A stretch of 40,040 bases of DNA, from positions 1-40,040 of the forward strand of contig JAAWSW010000003.1 in NCBI GenBank assembly GCA_022801735.1, in the 5' to 3' direction. Of the stretch, positions 7,756-16,881 are shown in pieces. Origin of the DNA: Bacilli bacterium (GTDB lineage: Bacteria > Bacillota_I > Bacilli_A > RF39 > UBA660). Under the pieces are notes generated by a model. The model was not told where the DNA came from. It searched no databases and was given only the letters and a program-made list of their open reading frames with translations. The position numbers were made by a program, and so were the translations under genes. Position 1 is the stretch's first letter. Every line of letters starts with the position of its first letter.

Positions 7756-8430
7756 TTATTCAAATACTTTAAAGTATTCTCCAGAATCTAAATACAAGAT
7801 TCCTTTTTTATTATTAAACTCTTTTATAATCTCTACATAATGATTAATTTTATTAAATTTATTTAAAGTTAAATAAACATAATTCCCATCACTCATAGTA
7901 ATCAAAAATCTTTCTTCGTCCACCTCGTTAGGGTCATATTTAATCTCCGAAATACGTTTAACAATTTCATAATCTATATATTCCATTTCCTTAATAAAAC
8001 TAGTATAAACTTTATTTGGTACATAATTGACTAAAGTTGGAACTGAAAAATTACTTTCAGTTTCTGTGCCATCTTTCAAAATAGTTTTTTTATTAGGTAC
8101 ATAATAAAATAAAGGTAAATTTTCTTCAATTTCAATAGTTATATTAGTAAGAAACTTTTTATGTACTTTCGCCTTCTTTATATATGGATCTTTTTCTAAT
8201 CTATTTTCAATTAAACCAGATAAATTCTGCATGCTTCTAGGATAATCAGAAAGTCCAGCAAGTTTAATCACCTGCCATTCACTATATAAAGTATTCCCCT
8301 TAACTACAATAGATTTAATTTTTAAATCATAAATACATATTAAAATGAGCGCTAAAGCAACAATCCCAAGGAATAATAAAAATATATTTTTTCCTTTTAT
8401 TTTTCTTTTCTTTACCTTTTTCTTAGCCAT
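7756..8430 (-). CDS. divIB: FtsQ/DivIB (POTRA) cell division protein
   Basis: Basic N-terminus, single TM, POTRA-like IVVKGNTLYSEWQVIKLAG, dcw context. Confidence 0.88.
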   Translation of the reverse strand: MAKKKVKKRKIKGKNIFLLFLGIVALALILICIYDLKIKSIVVKGNTLYSEWQVIKLAGLSDYPRSMQNLSGLIENRLEKDPYIKKAKVHKKFLTNITIEIEENLPLFYYVPNKKTILKDGTETESNFSVPTLVNYVPNKVYTSFIKEMEYIDYEIVKRISEIKYDPNEVDEERFLITMSDGNYVYLTLNKFNKINHYVEIIKEFNNKKGILYLDSGEYFKVFE

Positions 8431-8444
8431 AAATATTTCACCTT

Positions 8445-9314
8445 TTATTCAATAATTTCTTGTTCAACTAGTAGTTCTATATTATATTTTTCTAATACTT
8501 CATCTTTAATATTATTAATTAAACTAATAACCTCTTTTCCACTTGCGCCACCAACATTAATGATAAAATTAGCATGCTTATCACTCACCATAGCATCACC
8601 AATCTTCGTACCTTTAAATCCCAAACTTTCAATTAAAGCACCAGCAAATTCGCCTTCAGGATTTCTAAAAACCGAACCTGCTGAAGGATATTCAAGTGGT
8701 TGTGATATTAGTCTTTTTTGTTTTCGAAGATTCATTAAATTAAATATTTTTTCTTTATCAGCAAAAGATAACTTCAAAACAGCACCAATACAAATATAAT
8801 CTTCATGTTTAAAAATACTATCACGATAACCAAAATGCAAATCATCTAATTTGATTTTTTTAACTTCATAATTATCGTCAATAATTATAACCTCACAAAC
8901 AACACAGTCCATACTAGAACCATATGCACCTGCATTCATGTAAATAGCCCCACCAATAGTTCCAGGAATACCAGAAGCAAACTCTAAGCCACTTAGTCCC
9001 AAACTAGCACATTTCATCGATAACTTCATTAAATTATATCCCGCACCTACAGAAACATATTCATCATGAATTTCCAAATTATTAAGTTCATCAAGTTTTA
9101 TAATTACCCCATCATAATCATTCACAAAAATCAAATTAGAACCATTACCAATAACCTTATACTTAATATTAGCATCATTCAAATATTTTAACAATTGCTG
9201 TAAATCAATCACACTTTTAGGATAAACTACTTTACTAAGTTTACCAGATAATTTATAAGTTGTGTAGTCTTTTATTAAAACATTTTCTAAAACCCTACCA
9301 AAATTATCTATCAT
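8445..9314 (-). CDS. murB: UDP-N-acetylmuramate dehydrogenase
   Basis: NGSNLIF, GLEFASGIPGTIGGAIYMNAGAYG, YPSAGSVFRNP motifs. Confidence 0.97.
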   Translation of the reverse strand: MIDNFGRVLENVLIKDYTTYKLSGKLSKVVYPKSVIDLQQLLKYLNDANIKYKVIGNGSNLIFVNDYDGVIIKLDELNNLEIHDEYVSVGAGYNLMKLSMKCASLGLSGLEFASGIPGTIGGAIYMNAGAYGSSMDCVVCEVIIIDDNYEVKKIKLDDLHFGYRDSIFKHEDYICIGAVLKLSFADKEKIFNLMNLRKQKRLISQPLEYPSAGSVFRNPEGEFAGALIESLGFKGTKIGDAMVSDKHANFIINVGGASGKEVISLINNIKDEVLEKYNIELLVEQEIIE

Positions 9315-10387
9315 TTTACTAACTCTTTTAACTCATCATAAATTATAGACGCACTATCATCTACCTTTAACTTTTTCAAATTATTTTTAATCACTCTAAG
9401 TTTAACACTATCATCGATAACAGAATCAATAGTTTTAATCAAAGTGTCAGAAGATAAATTCTTCTCCTCAATCATTAATGCTGCATCATTATCAATCAAA
9501 TCTAAAGCATTAATATATTGATGATTATTTGCAACATAAGGTGATGGAATTAAAATTGAAGGAACCTCAAGTGAAATAATCTCACTCAAAGTAGAAGCCC
9601 CTGCCCTTGTAATCATTAAATCAGTTCTCTTAATAACCCTAGATAAGCCTTCGTAAAAAGGTATCACTTTTACATTATTTGGAAAATCCTTGTCTTTAAC
9701 CTGTTCATAAATAGATTTACCAGTCACATATAAAACCTCATAATTTTTATTTTTAAATTTATCCATACTATCAAGCATTACTTTATTAACTGATGCAGAG
9801 CCCAAAGAACCACATGCTACTAAAATAAGTTTTTTATTAGAAGAAAGTCCAAGTTCAGTTTTTGTTACAGCCTTAGCCTTAAGTGCCATTTCACCACATG
9901 GATTACCAGTAAGAGTGACTTTCTCCTTAGGCAAGTATTCCATTGAAGAAGCAAAAGAAACACCAATTTTATCAGTATATTTGGCTAAATATTTATTAGC
10001 CTTTCCAGGAATACTATTTTGTTCATGAATAAAAGTTTTATACCCTAACTTTTTCGCACTAACAATAACAGGCACTGTTACATACCCACCAACACCAATT
10101 ACTATATCTGGATTAAATTCCTTAATCATCTTTTTACAATCGCTAAAACCTTTAAAAACACATTTTAAAGTTTTAAAATTCTTAAATAAATTTTTCTTAT
10201 TAAAACCATACATCTCTATAGACTTAAAAGGAATACCTCTTTCAGGAACAATATCCTTTTCCATCCTATTATGAGTTCCAATATATAAAAACTCACTATT
10301 AGGTTCTTTTTCTTTTATTTTGTCAATAATTGCCAAAGCAGGATATATATGCCCGCCTGTTCCTCCAGCACTTACAACTACTCTCAT
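9311..10387 (-). CDS. murG: UDP-GlcNAc transferase MurG
   Basis: GGTGGHIYPALAI, GVGGYVTVPVIVSA, HEQNSIPGKAN, TRAGASTLSEI motifs. Confidence 0.98.
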   Translation of the reverse strand: MRVVVSAGGTGGHIYPALAIIDKIKEKEPNSEFLYIGTHNRMEKDIVPERGIPFKSIEMYGFNKKNLFKNFKTLKCVFKGFSDCKKMIKEFNPDIVIGVGGYVTVPVIVSAKKLGYKTFIHEQNSIPGKANKYLAKYTDKIGVSFASSMEYLPKEKVTLTGNPCGEMALKAKAVTKTELGLSSNKKLILVACGSLGSASVNKVMLDSMDKFKNKNYEVLYVTGKSIYEQVKDKDFPNNVKVIPFYEGLSRVIKRTDLMITRAGASTLSEIISLEVPSILIPSPYVANNHQYINALDLIDNDAALMIEEKNLSSDTLIKTIDSVIDDSVKLRVIKNNLKKLKVDDSASIIYDELKELVK

Positions 10388-10465
10388 GTGACCACATCCT
10401 TAAAAATATTATATCATAATTATATTCAAAAAAAAGCGAAAATAGAAACGAAGTGTAAAGCAAAA

Positions 10466-12400
10466 CTATATATTATCATTAGTAATCATTGACACTAAAT
10501 TACCACCATTAAATCTCCTATGAGTAAATAACATAGTTAAATACACAAGCAATAATAAAATAATAAAACTAAAAATGAGTTCCTTAAACGGATATATAAT
10601 TTCTATAGTAAGAATTCTATTTAAACTCTCACACAAAATATAATTAATAAAAAACACAAAAGGTAAAGCTAAAATAAAACCTTTAATCACAATATATAAA
10701 CTTTCATAAAATAACATTTCCCTAAGTTTACACTGTCTTAAACCAACACTTTTTAAAGTCGCAAATTCCTGTATACGTAAATTAGTACTAGCCCAAATAG
10801 TATTAATAATAGAACTAACACCAATTAATAAAACTAAAACAGTAATACCATACAAAATAATTTTAATTGCTACAATAATATTATTAGTAAGTAACGTAGC
10901 CTTTCTAACATCAACATAAGAAATATCACTTATATTATTATCCTTAGAAAATTTATTTAAACTTTCTTCTAAATCCTTACTGCCATTCATAAATAAATTT
11001 AAAGAAGTATTTTTACAATAATTCTTTATATTTTTAGTTACCAAAACCACATTATCTCTTGTCAAATAATTAGAAATACCAAATGGTACTTTATCCCTAG
11101 TAATAAATCCCTCTTCCCTATCATTAATAATTAACTTAATAGAATCCTTTAAATAAAGTTTATCAAGTTTTACTAACTTATCGCCTTCATTATAAACTTC
11201 TTTAACTCTATTAATAACATAATCATCATCACCACTAACAACATACAAATTATTATTTTTATATTTCCTATCTAAATAACTATCAGGTGCCACCGAAACA
11301 GTTTCTAGACAAGACTCAAATAAATTATATTTATCACTGTTAGCCTTGGCATATAATTTTAACTTTTTCTTCACCAAATCATCACTATTTTCCAAAATAA
11401 CTTCAGCATCATACTCAGGCAAATTATTAAAACTATTCATACTTTTAATTCCATAACTTAAATACATACTAAAAGTTGTATAAATAATTATACTAATAAA
11501 AATACATAAAATAATAGGTCTATACTTTTTCCTACACCTTTTATAATTATAAAAAGCAAGCCTTTTAGTAATACTAATTTTTTTAAATAACTTAGGCTCC
11601 TTTTTAAACTTATAATCATTATTACTTCTAATACTATCAATAATTGGTATTTTACTTGCCAATATAGCAGGTAAAAAAGCCGATAATAACACCACCACTA
11701 TTACAAAAATAAAAGGAACTAAAACAAACAACGGATAAATAGAAAGTTTCAAATCAGATGTAAATAACAAAGAAAGCAAATCATTAATAACCCTAAGTAC
11801 AATAAACATCAAATTTACACTAATAACAAATCCCAGTAAAAGACCAATTAATAAAATAATAACGCTTTCAAAAATAACCATATTTCTTATTTTCCTCTTA
11901 GTCATCCCTAACGCTTTCAATAAACTAAATTGCCGTCTTCTTTCCATCACCGAAATAGAAAATGAATTATAAATAATAATCATTACACCAACACTTAAAA
12001 TAGTTAAAATAATAAAAATCAAACTAATAAACGTATCCAAAACATTTTCATTTTTACTAACACCATATAAAGATAACAACGGCTCATTATACACAATCTC
12101 CTTACAATTACCATTACATATTTCGTCTGTATAATCATAAGTTTTTCTTATATCATCATAAGTAATATAAAATTTACCCGAAGAAGATACAACTTTCTTA
12201 ACATGACTCTTTGGAATATTATCAGATTTTAAACTAACATGATAACTCCCATTATTTTTTATTACATCACTAATCATATAATCCCTAATACTAGAAAAAA
12301 ATAACCCAATACACATAAATAAAATAGATGCCAAAGTAACACTACAAATAGTAATAAAAGTTCTTTTTTTATTTCTAATTAAAAATCTAATTGTCAGCAC
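10466..12400 (-). CDS. ABC transporter permease, FtsX/MacB type
   Basis: Two FtsX-like permease regions (SVMERRRQFSLLKALGMTKRKI; RIQEFATLKSVGLRQCKLREML), paired with the ATPase upstream. Confidence 0.88.
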   Translation of the reverse strand: MLTIRFLIRNKKRTFITICSVTLASILFMCIGLFFSSIRDYMISDVIKNNGSYHVSLKSDNIPKSHVKKVVSSSGKFYITYDDIRKTYDYTDEICNGNCKEIVYNEPLLSLYGVSKNENVLDTFISLIFIILTILSVGVMIIIYNSFSISVMERRRQFSLLKALGMTKRKIRNMVIFESVIILLIGLLLGFVISVNLMFIVLRVINDLLSLLFTSDLKLSIYPLFVLVPFIFVIVVVLLSAFLPAILASKIPIIDSIRSNNDYKFKKEPKLFKKISITKRLAFYNYKRCRKKYRPIILCIFISIIIYTTFSMYLSYGIKSMNSFNNLPEYDAEVILENSDDLVKKKLKLYAKANSDKYNLFESCLETVSVAPDSYLDRKYKNNNLYVVSGDDDYVINRVKEVYNEGDKLVKLDKLYLKDSIKLIINDREEGFITRDKVPFGISNYLTRDNVVLVTKNIKNYCKNTSLNLFMNGSKDLEESLNKFSKDNNISDISYVDVRKATLLTNNIIVAIKIILYGITVLVLLIGVSSIINTIWASTNLRIQEFATLKSVGLRQCKLREMLFYESLYIVIKGFILALPFVFFINYILCESLNRILTIEIIYPFKELIFSFIILLLLVYLTMLFTHRRFNGGNLVSMITNDNI

Positions 12401-13073
12401 TCATCTCATCTCCAACTATTTTACCATCATTAATTGTAATCACCCTGTCTGCCATATTAGCAATCTTCGAATCATGAGTAACCATAACAATAGTTTGACC
12501 ATACTGCCTATTATAATATTTCAGCATATTAATAATTTTTTTACTATTCTTACTATCCAAATTACCCGTAGGCTCATCTGCCAAAATAATTTTAGGGTGG
12601 TTTATAATTGCCCTCCCAATTGCTACCCTTTGTTGCTGACCCCCAGATAATTCATTAGGTAAATGATTTAATCGTTTTCCTAAATCAAGTGTTTTAATAA
12701 CCTCATCAAAATATTCTTCATCAACCATAATCCCCTCTAAGGACACTGGTAAAATAATATTTTCTCTTACATCAAGTACAGGAATCAAATTATAAAATTG
12801 ATAAATAAACCCAATGTTTGAACGTCTAAAACTAGTAAGTTTATCATCCTTCATTTCATAAATATTAACACCATCGATACATACACTACCACTAGTTGGA
12901 ATATCTACACCACCCAAAAGATGTAATAAAGTACTTTTACCACTACCACTTTTTCCGGTAATTGCAACAAACTCACCTTTATTGATTACTAAATCTACAT
13001 TCTTAACAGCATAAACCTTATTATCATTATTTCCGTAAATTTTTACTAAATTACTTGCTCTTAAAATTTCCAT
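12387..13073 (-). CDS. ABC transporter ATP-binding protein
   Basis: Walker A GKSGSGKSTL, signature LSGGQQQR, Walker [13 protein letters not shown]. Confidence 0.95.
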   Translation of the reverse strand: MEILRASNLVKIYGNNDNKVYAVKNVDLVINKGEFVAITGKSGSGKSTLLHLLGGVDIPTSGSVCIDGVNIYEMKDDKLTSFRRSNIGFIYQFYNLIPVLDVRENIILPVSLEGIMVDEEYFDEVIKTLDLGKRLNHLPNELSGGQQQRVAIGRAIINHPKIILADEPTGNLDSKNSKKIINMLKYYNRQYGQTIVMVTHDSKIANMADRVITINDGKIVGDEMSADN

Positions 13074-13087
13074 TTTATCATCCTCCT

Positions 13088-13978
13088 CTAATTGTTTATA
13101 AGCTCATAAGTAGTAACAAAAACACCATCAGGTTTAATATATTTAAATACATAACCATCATTTTCTAAACACATTATAATTCCAATAGTTTTATTATTAA
13201 ATGACTCTTTTATATGATTATCTACATATCCCATATACTTCATAACTTGTCCTATATGTTCTGCCTTAAATTCAATCGCTTTAATTTCAACTACTACAAA
13301 ACAGTTAAACTTATAATTAAAAAGCAAAAAATCTATTGAATGCTTATTTTCACCTATTTGTATTTTTACTTCATGCCCTACATAAGTAAAACCAATACCT
13401 AATTGTTTTAAAAAGTTATCCATATCTTCCATTATAGAATTATGTACAAATAACTCAGTTACCTTATCTGGTACTTTTTTGGTATTTATAATAACTGGGT
13501 CTTTTATTAAAGTATTTACTTTAGGCTCACTTAGTTCTTCCTTATAACCAATTCTTTCATATTCGTTTGCTTTTATTCTTTTTCTAAGTTCACGTACAGA
13601 AAGGCTTTGATTTTTAGTTATATAAATATAATAATTGGCTTCTTTTATATCATCTATATAAATAATTTCTAACACTTGACTCCAATTTAAATGATACAAA
13701 TGGTCCGACAATGTCGGACTTTTTAAATATAATTGCCTCATTCCCTTTAAACTAGTAATGTTATATCCCTTCCCAAGTTCTCTAGTTAACCTTTCAGAAT
13801 AATCTTTAATCAGTTTATTTCCATACTTTGCCCTTTCTTCTCCGCCTTGCGCGTCTACTAACAATCTACCGACTTCATAATAACTATTCAAATCACTTCT
13901 ATTTTTAGAATAGTCTTTAGCCTTTTTATATACTTCGTTTCTAATTAATGTATCTTTTATTTCATCATAATAGTTCAA
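13088..13978 (-). CDS. YhcG/DUF1016 family protein (PD-(D/E)XK nuclease-like), TTG start
   Basis: N-terminal YYEVGRLLVDAQGGEERAKYGNKLIKDYSERLTRELGKGYN and C-terminal IDFLLFNYKFNCFVVVEIKAIEFKAEHIGQVMKYMGYVD motifs; SD AAAGGAGG before TTG. Confidence 0.9.
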   Translation of the reverse strand: MNYYDEIKDTLIRNEVYKKAKDYSKNRSDLNSYYEVGRLLVDAQGGEERAKYGNKLIKDYSERLTRELGKGYNITSLKGMRQLYLKSPTLSDHLYHLNWSQVLEIIYIDDIKEANYYIYITKNQSLSVRELRKRIKANEYERIGYKEELSEPKVNTLIKDPVIINTKKVPDKVTELFVHNSIMEDMDNFLKQLGIGFTYVGHEVKIQIGENKHSIDFLLFNYKFNCFVVVEIKAIEFKAEHIGQVMKYMGYVDNHIKESFNNKTIGIIMCLENDGYVFKYIKPDGVFVTTYELINN

Positions 13979-14006
13979 TTTATACCTCCTTTCTAATAAT
14001 TATTAC

Positions 14007-14048
14007 CCCTTCATATGTATGGTACTGCGTCGGCCTACCAAATTCCTT
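14007..14048 (-). repeat. Upstream element shared with the dinD leader (copy 2)
   Basis: AAGGAATTTGGTAGGCCGACGCAGTACCATACATATGAAGGG (reads KEFGRPTQYHTYEG); about 28 nt upstream of the yhcG start. Confidence 0.6.
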
Positions 14049-14153
14049 CTTTTTATCCTAAATTTGTAAAATTTCCTTTTTTGCACTTTTTTTATTACAA
14101 ATTTCCCTTTTTAAAACATAAAATATGCTACAATAATACAAGGAGGGATAATT

Positions 14154-14816
14154 ATGCCATCATGGCCCATACACATTGCATTAGCGCATAAACTAAATAA
14201 ACAACTAAAATTAAATGACGATTTCATCTTAGGCAACATTATGCCTGATGTTTTAGATGGATATGTTATAAAACCTTCTAATAAAACCGAAAAAAAACAA
14301 AGTCACTATTATTCAAATAAAAAAATAAATCCTGAAAACTTTGTAAAAGAAAATAAAAATGAATTACATAATCCAATAATATTAGGATATCTAATTCATT
14401 TATTAACAGATAAATTTTATAACGAAGAAACCGCAAAACATTTTATTAATGAAAATAATAATCTTTATGTTGTTTTAAATGACAATACAAAAGCACCTAA
14501 AAATTTAGAAACATTTGGAATGAAACATCAAGACTTAGATAAATATGGAAAAATGCTTGCCCAAAACAACCTATTAGGTAATAAAATCATTCTAAATAAT
14601 AATACCTTCAATAATATAAAACACTTAAAACAATTTAACTATAATACTAGCGATATAGAAAGTACCATTAAAATTATAAATGATTGGATTTATAACAAAA
14701 TAAACATAGCTAATAAAGATTATAAACTATATAGCCAAAAAGAGTTAGATGAAATTTATGAAAATTGTTATCAATATATATTAAATTATCTAAAAAACTT
14801 AAAAGAGACTAAATAA
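14154..14816 (+). CDS. Zinc-dependent phospholipase C-like protein
   Basis: MPSWPIHIALAHKLNKQL...FILGNIMPDVLDGY...GYLIHLLTDKFYNE; His/Asp pattern; SD AAGGAGGG. Confidence 0.6.
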   Translation: MPSWPIHIALAHKLNKQLKLNDDFILGNIMPDVLDGYVIKPSNKTEKKQSHYYSNKKINPENFVKENKNELHNPIILGYLIHLLTDKFYNEETAKHFINENNNLYVVLNDNTKAPKNLETFGMKHQDLDKYGKMLAQNNLLGNKIILNNNTFNNIKHLKQFNYNTSDIESTIKIINDWIYNKINIANKDYKLYSQKELDEIYENCYQYILNYLKNLKETK

Positions 14817-14831
14817 TTAACAGTCTCTTTT
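14801..14831. terminator. Bidirectional terminator overlapping both convergent stop codons
   Basis: AAAAGAGACT aaataattaac AGTCTCTTTT. Confidence 0.75.
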
Positions 14832-15200
14832 TTCTCTTTCCATTACCAAATTAAGCATATAAATACTATCATCACCAATACCAATTTCTTTATGCTTACA
14901 AATTAATCCCTTTCTTCGGCCTATTACTTTATAACAACCAGAATCTAATCCAGTAACAACAAAATTACCACAACAATTAGTCCTAGTTTCTTTAATCAAA
15001 CGCCTTCCTGAATATATACAAACGTTTACACAAGAAGCCGCTTTTATACATGGATCACAATCATTAATGATTACTGTCCCTACAATCGTAGAATTAGATA
15101 TATTCTCATTTTTAATTAAAAAATTGCTATCATATCTAACTTCTGGGGCATTAGCGCAAAACCTACCTAAAGGCATTGTAATATCATTATCCATATGCAA
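14817..15200 (-). CDS. Small Cys-rich protein with carboxypeptidase-regulatory-like beta-sandwich
   Basis: VGTVIINDCDPCIKAASCVNVCIYSGRRLIKETRTNCCGNFVVTGLDSGCYKVIGRR; 10 Cys in 127 aa; SD GGGGG. Confidence 0.5.
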   Translation of the reverse strand: MHMDNDITMPLGRFCANAPEVRYDSNFLIKNENISNSTIVGTVIINDCDPCIKAASCVNVCIYSGRRLIKETRTNCCGNFVVTGLDSGCYKVIGRRKGLICKHKEIGIGDDSIYMLNLVMEREKRDC

Positions 15201-15313
15201 ATCCCCCTTTCAAAATATTATATGAAAACATAAAAATTAATTATGTTTAAATAACTAATCATAAAATAATATATTTTTTTATAAAAAAACATTCTAATTT
15301 ATAAAAAATGTGT

Positions 15314-15319
15314 TATAAT
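15314..15319 (+). promoter_or_regulatory. Extended -10 promoter element of tRNA-Lys
   Basis: TGtTATAAT 17 nt upstream of the tRNA. Confidence 0.5.
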
Positions 15320-15335
15320 TAATTATGTGAGATTT

Positions 15336-15411
15336 GTCTCCGTAGCTCAGTTGGTAGAGCAACAGACTCTTAATCTGTGGGTCCAGAGTTCGAGCCTCTG
15401 CGGGGACACCA
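15336..15411 (+). tRNA. tRNA-Lys (anticodon CUU), CCA encoded
   Basis: Acceptor GTCTCCG/CGGGGAC, anticodon arm ACAGA-CTCTTAA-TCTGT, T arm CAGAG-TTCGAGC-CTCTG, 3' ACCA. Confidence 0.97.
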
Positions 15412-15422
15412 TTTAAAAAATT

Positions 15423-15449
15423 AAATCCTTTCAAAAAAGGATTTTTTTA
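15423..15449 (+). terminator. tRNA terminator
   Basis: AAATCCTTTtcaaAAAAGGATTTTTTT. Confidence 0.75.
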
Positions 15450-15560
15450 TTTTGGAAATATCGCCAAAAATTACCAATAACAAAACGCCCAAAAATACTG
15501 TAAAATATATTGTAAACCAAAGCCCAAAAGCAAATTAAACTCTATACGAAAAAACAAGGG

Positions 15561-15571
15561 TTTGGTATAAT
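15561..15571 (+). promoter_or_regulatory. Extended -10 promoter for the glucosaminidase-dockerin gene
   Basis: TGgTATAAT at 15563-15571. Confidence 0.5.
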
Positions 15572-15603
15572 AAATATAAGACTTTAAATAGAGGTGAAGT
15601 AAA

Positions 15604-16866
15604 ATGAAAAGAGCAAGTTTAATAATGTTAACAATGATATTATCTTTTAGTTTTATTAGTAATACAAAGGCATTATATACTGATGCTAGTGTTGGCACAT
15701 ATGAACAAGAATTATCAAAATTTCCTTGTGATTACCAAACAAAAGTAAAACAATTGCACAATACATATCCAAATGCTGTATTTGTGGCCCAAAATTTATT
15801 CTTTGACTGGAGCAAATATAAAGAAGTTGCAGTCGCATGGAATGATATGGTAAAAGCAGAAACCGCATCTAATAAAAGTTGGATACCTAGTAATCAACCT
15901 GCAGCATATAGAACTTCAACCTGCAGACAATGGAGTGGCAGTACTTGTACATGGTATGAAGCATCAGAAGCCGGCGTTAAATATTATTTAAATCCATACA
16001 ATTTCCTAGATGAAAAATATGTATTTATGTTTGAATCACAACTTTATAATCCAAATCAAACAGAAGACGGAATTGAAAATATGTTTAATGGAAGCTCATT
16101 TTTATCACATAAAAACTGTCCAGGTTCAAATAAAACTTATGCACAGGTTATAATGGAAGCGGCTAAGACTCATGGCCTTAGTGCCTATATGTTAGCCGCT
16201 AGAATAAAGCAAGAACAAGGTTCAGGGACAAGCCCACTTGTTACTGGAAAATTCGCAGGTTATGAAGGTTATTACAATTACTTTAATATTAAAGCCAGTG
16301 GTAGTACTACTAACGAAATAGCAACAAATGGTCTAAAATATGCAAAAGAACAAGGATGGAATACCCCTTATAAATCTATAATTGGTGGCGCCAAATTTCT
16401 ACGTAGTAAGTATATTGGTGCTAATGATAAATATAATGTAAAAGGACAAATGACTGGATACCTACAAAAATGGGATCCATATGGACCACAATATGGAGGA
16501 CAACAATACATGCAAAATATTATGGCTCCATATTCTGAAGCATCTTCAACTTATAAAACATATGCTTCATTTAATAATTATAAAAATTTAAAATATGTAT
16601 TCTATATTCCAATATTTACAGGCGCACCTAACACTACAAATACTAGTTGCAATAATACTACCAATACAATAAAATATGGTGATTTAAATGGTGATGGCTT
16701 AATTAATTCAGCAGATTTATTAAAAATGAGACAACACCTAATTGGAACAGTTAAACTATCTGGAAACTATCTAACTGCTGCTGACATCAATAAAGATGGT
16801 ACAGTTAATTCAGCAGACTTATTAAGATTAAGACAACACTTAATTGGAACAAATATAATTAAATAA
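15604..16866 (+). CDS. Secreted glucosaminidase-like (LytB/GH73-type) protein with C-terminal type I dockerin
   Basis: Signal peptide; [39 protein letters not shown]; two dockerin Ca-binding repeats [23 protein letters not shown] and [23 protein letters not shown]. Confidence 0.88.
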   Translation: MKRASLIMLTMILSFSFISNTKALYTDASVGTYEQELSKFPCDYQTKVKQLHNTYPNAVFVAQNLFFDWSKYKEVAVAWNDMVKAETASNKSWIPSNQPAAYRTSTCRQWSGSTCTWYEASEAGVKYYLNPYNFLDEKYVFMFESQLYNPNQTEDGIENMFNGSSFLSHKNCPGSNKTYAQVIMEAAKTHGLSAYMLAARIKQEQGSGTSPLVTGKFAGYEGYYNYFNIKASGSTTNEIATNGLKYAKEQGWNTPYKSIIGGAKFLRSKYIGANDKYNVKGQMTGYLQKWDPYGPQYGGQQYMQNIMAPYSEASSTYKTYASFNNYKNLKYVFYIPIFTGAPNTTNTSCNNTTNTIKYGDLNGDGLINSADLLKMRQHLIGTVKLSGNYLTAADINKDGTVNSADLLRLRQHLIGTNIIK

Positions 16867-16881
16867 TAGGAGGTATAAAAT

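Noticed and set aside
5463-9000. Plus-strand ORFs at 5463-5687, 7325-7516 and 8560-8799
   Set aside because: Antisense to ftsZ, ftsA and murB; no SD or conserved features.
15471-15868. Minus-strand 75-aa and 60-aa ORFs
   Set aside because: Overlap the promoter/start of the glucosaminidase-dockerin gene on the opposite strand; no SD or homology features.
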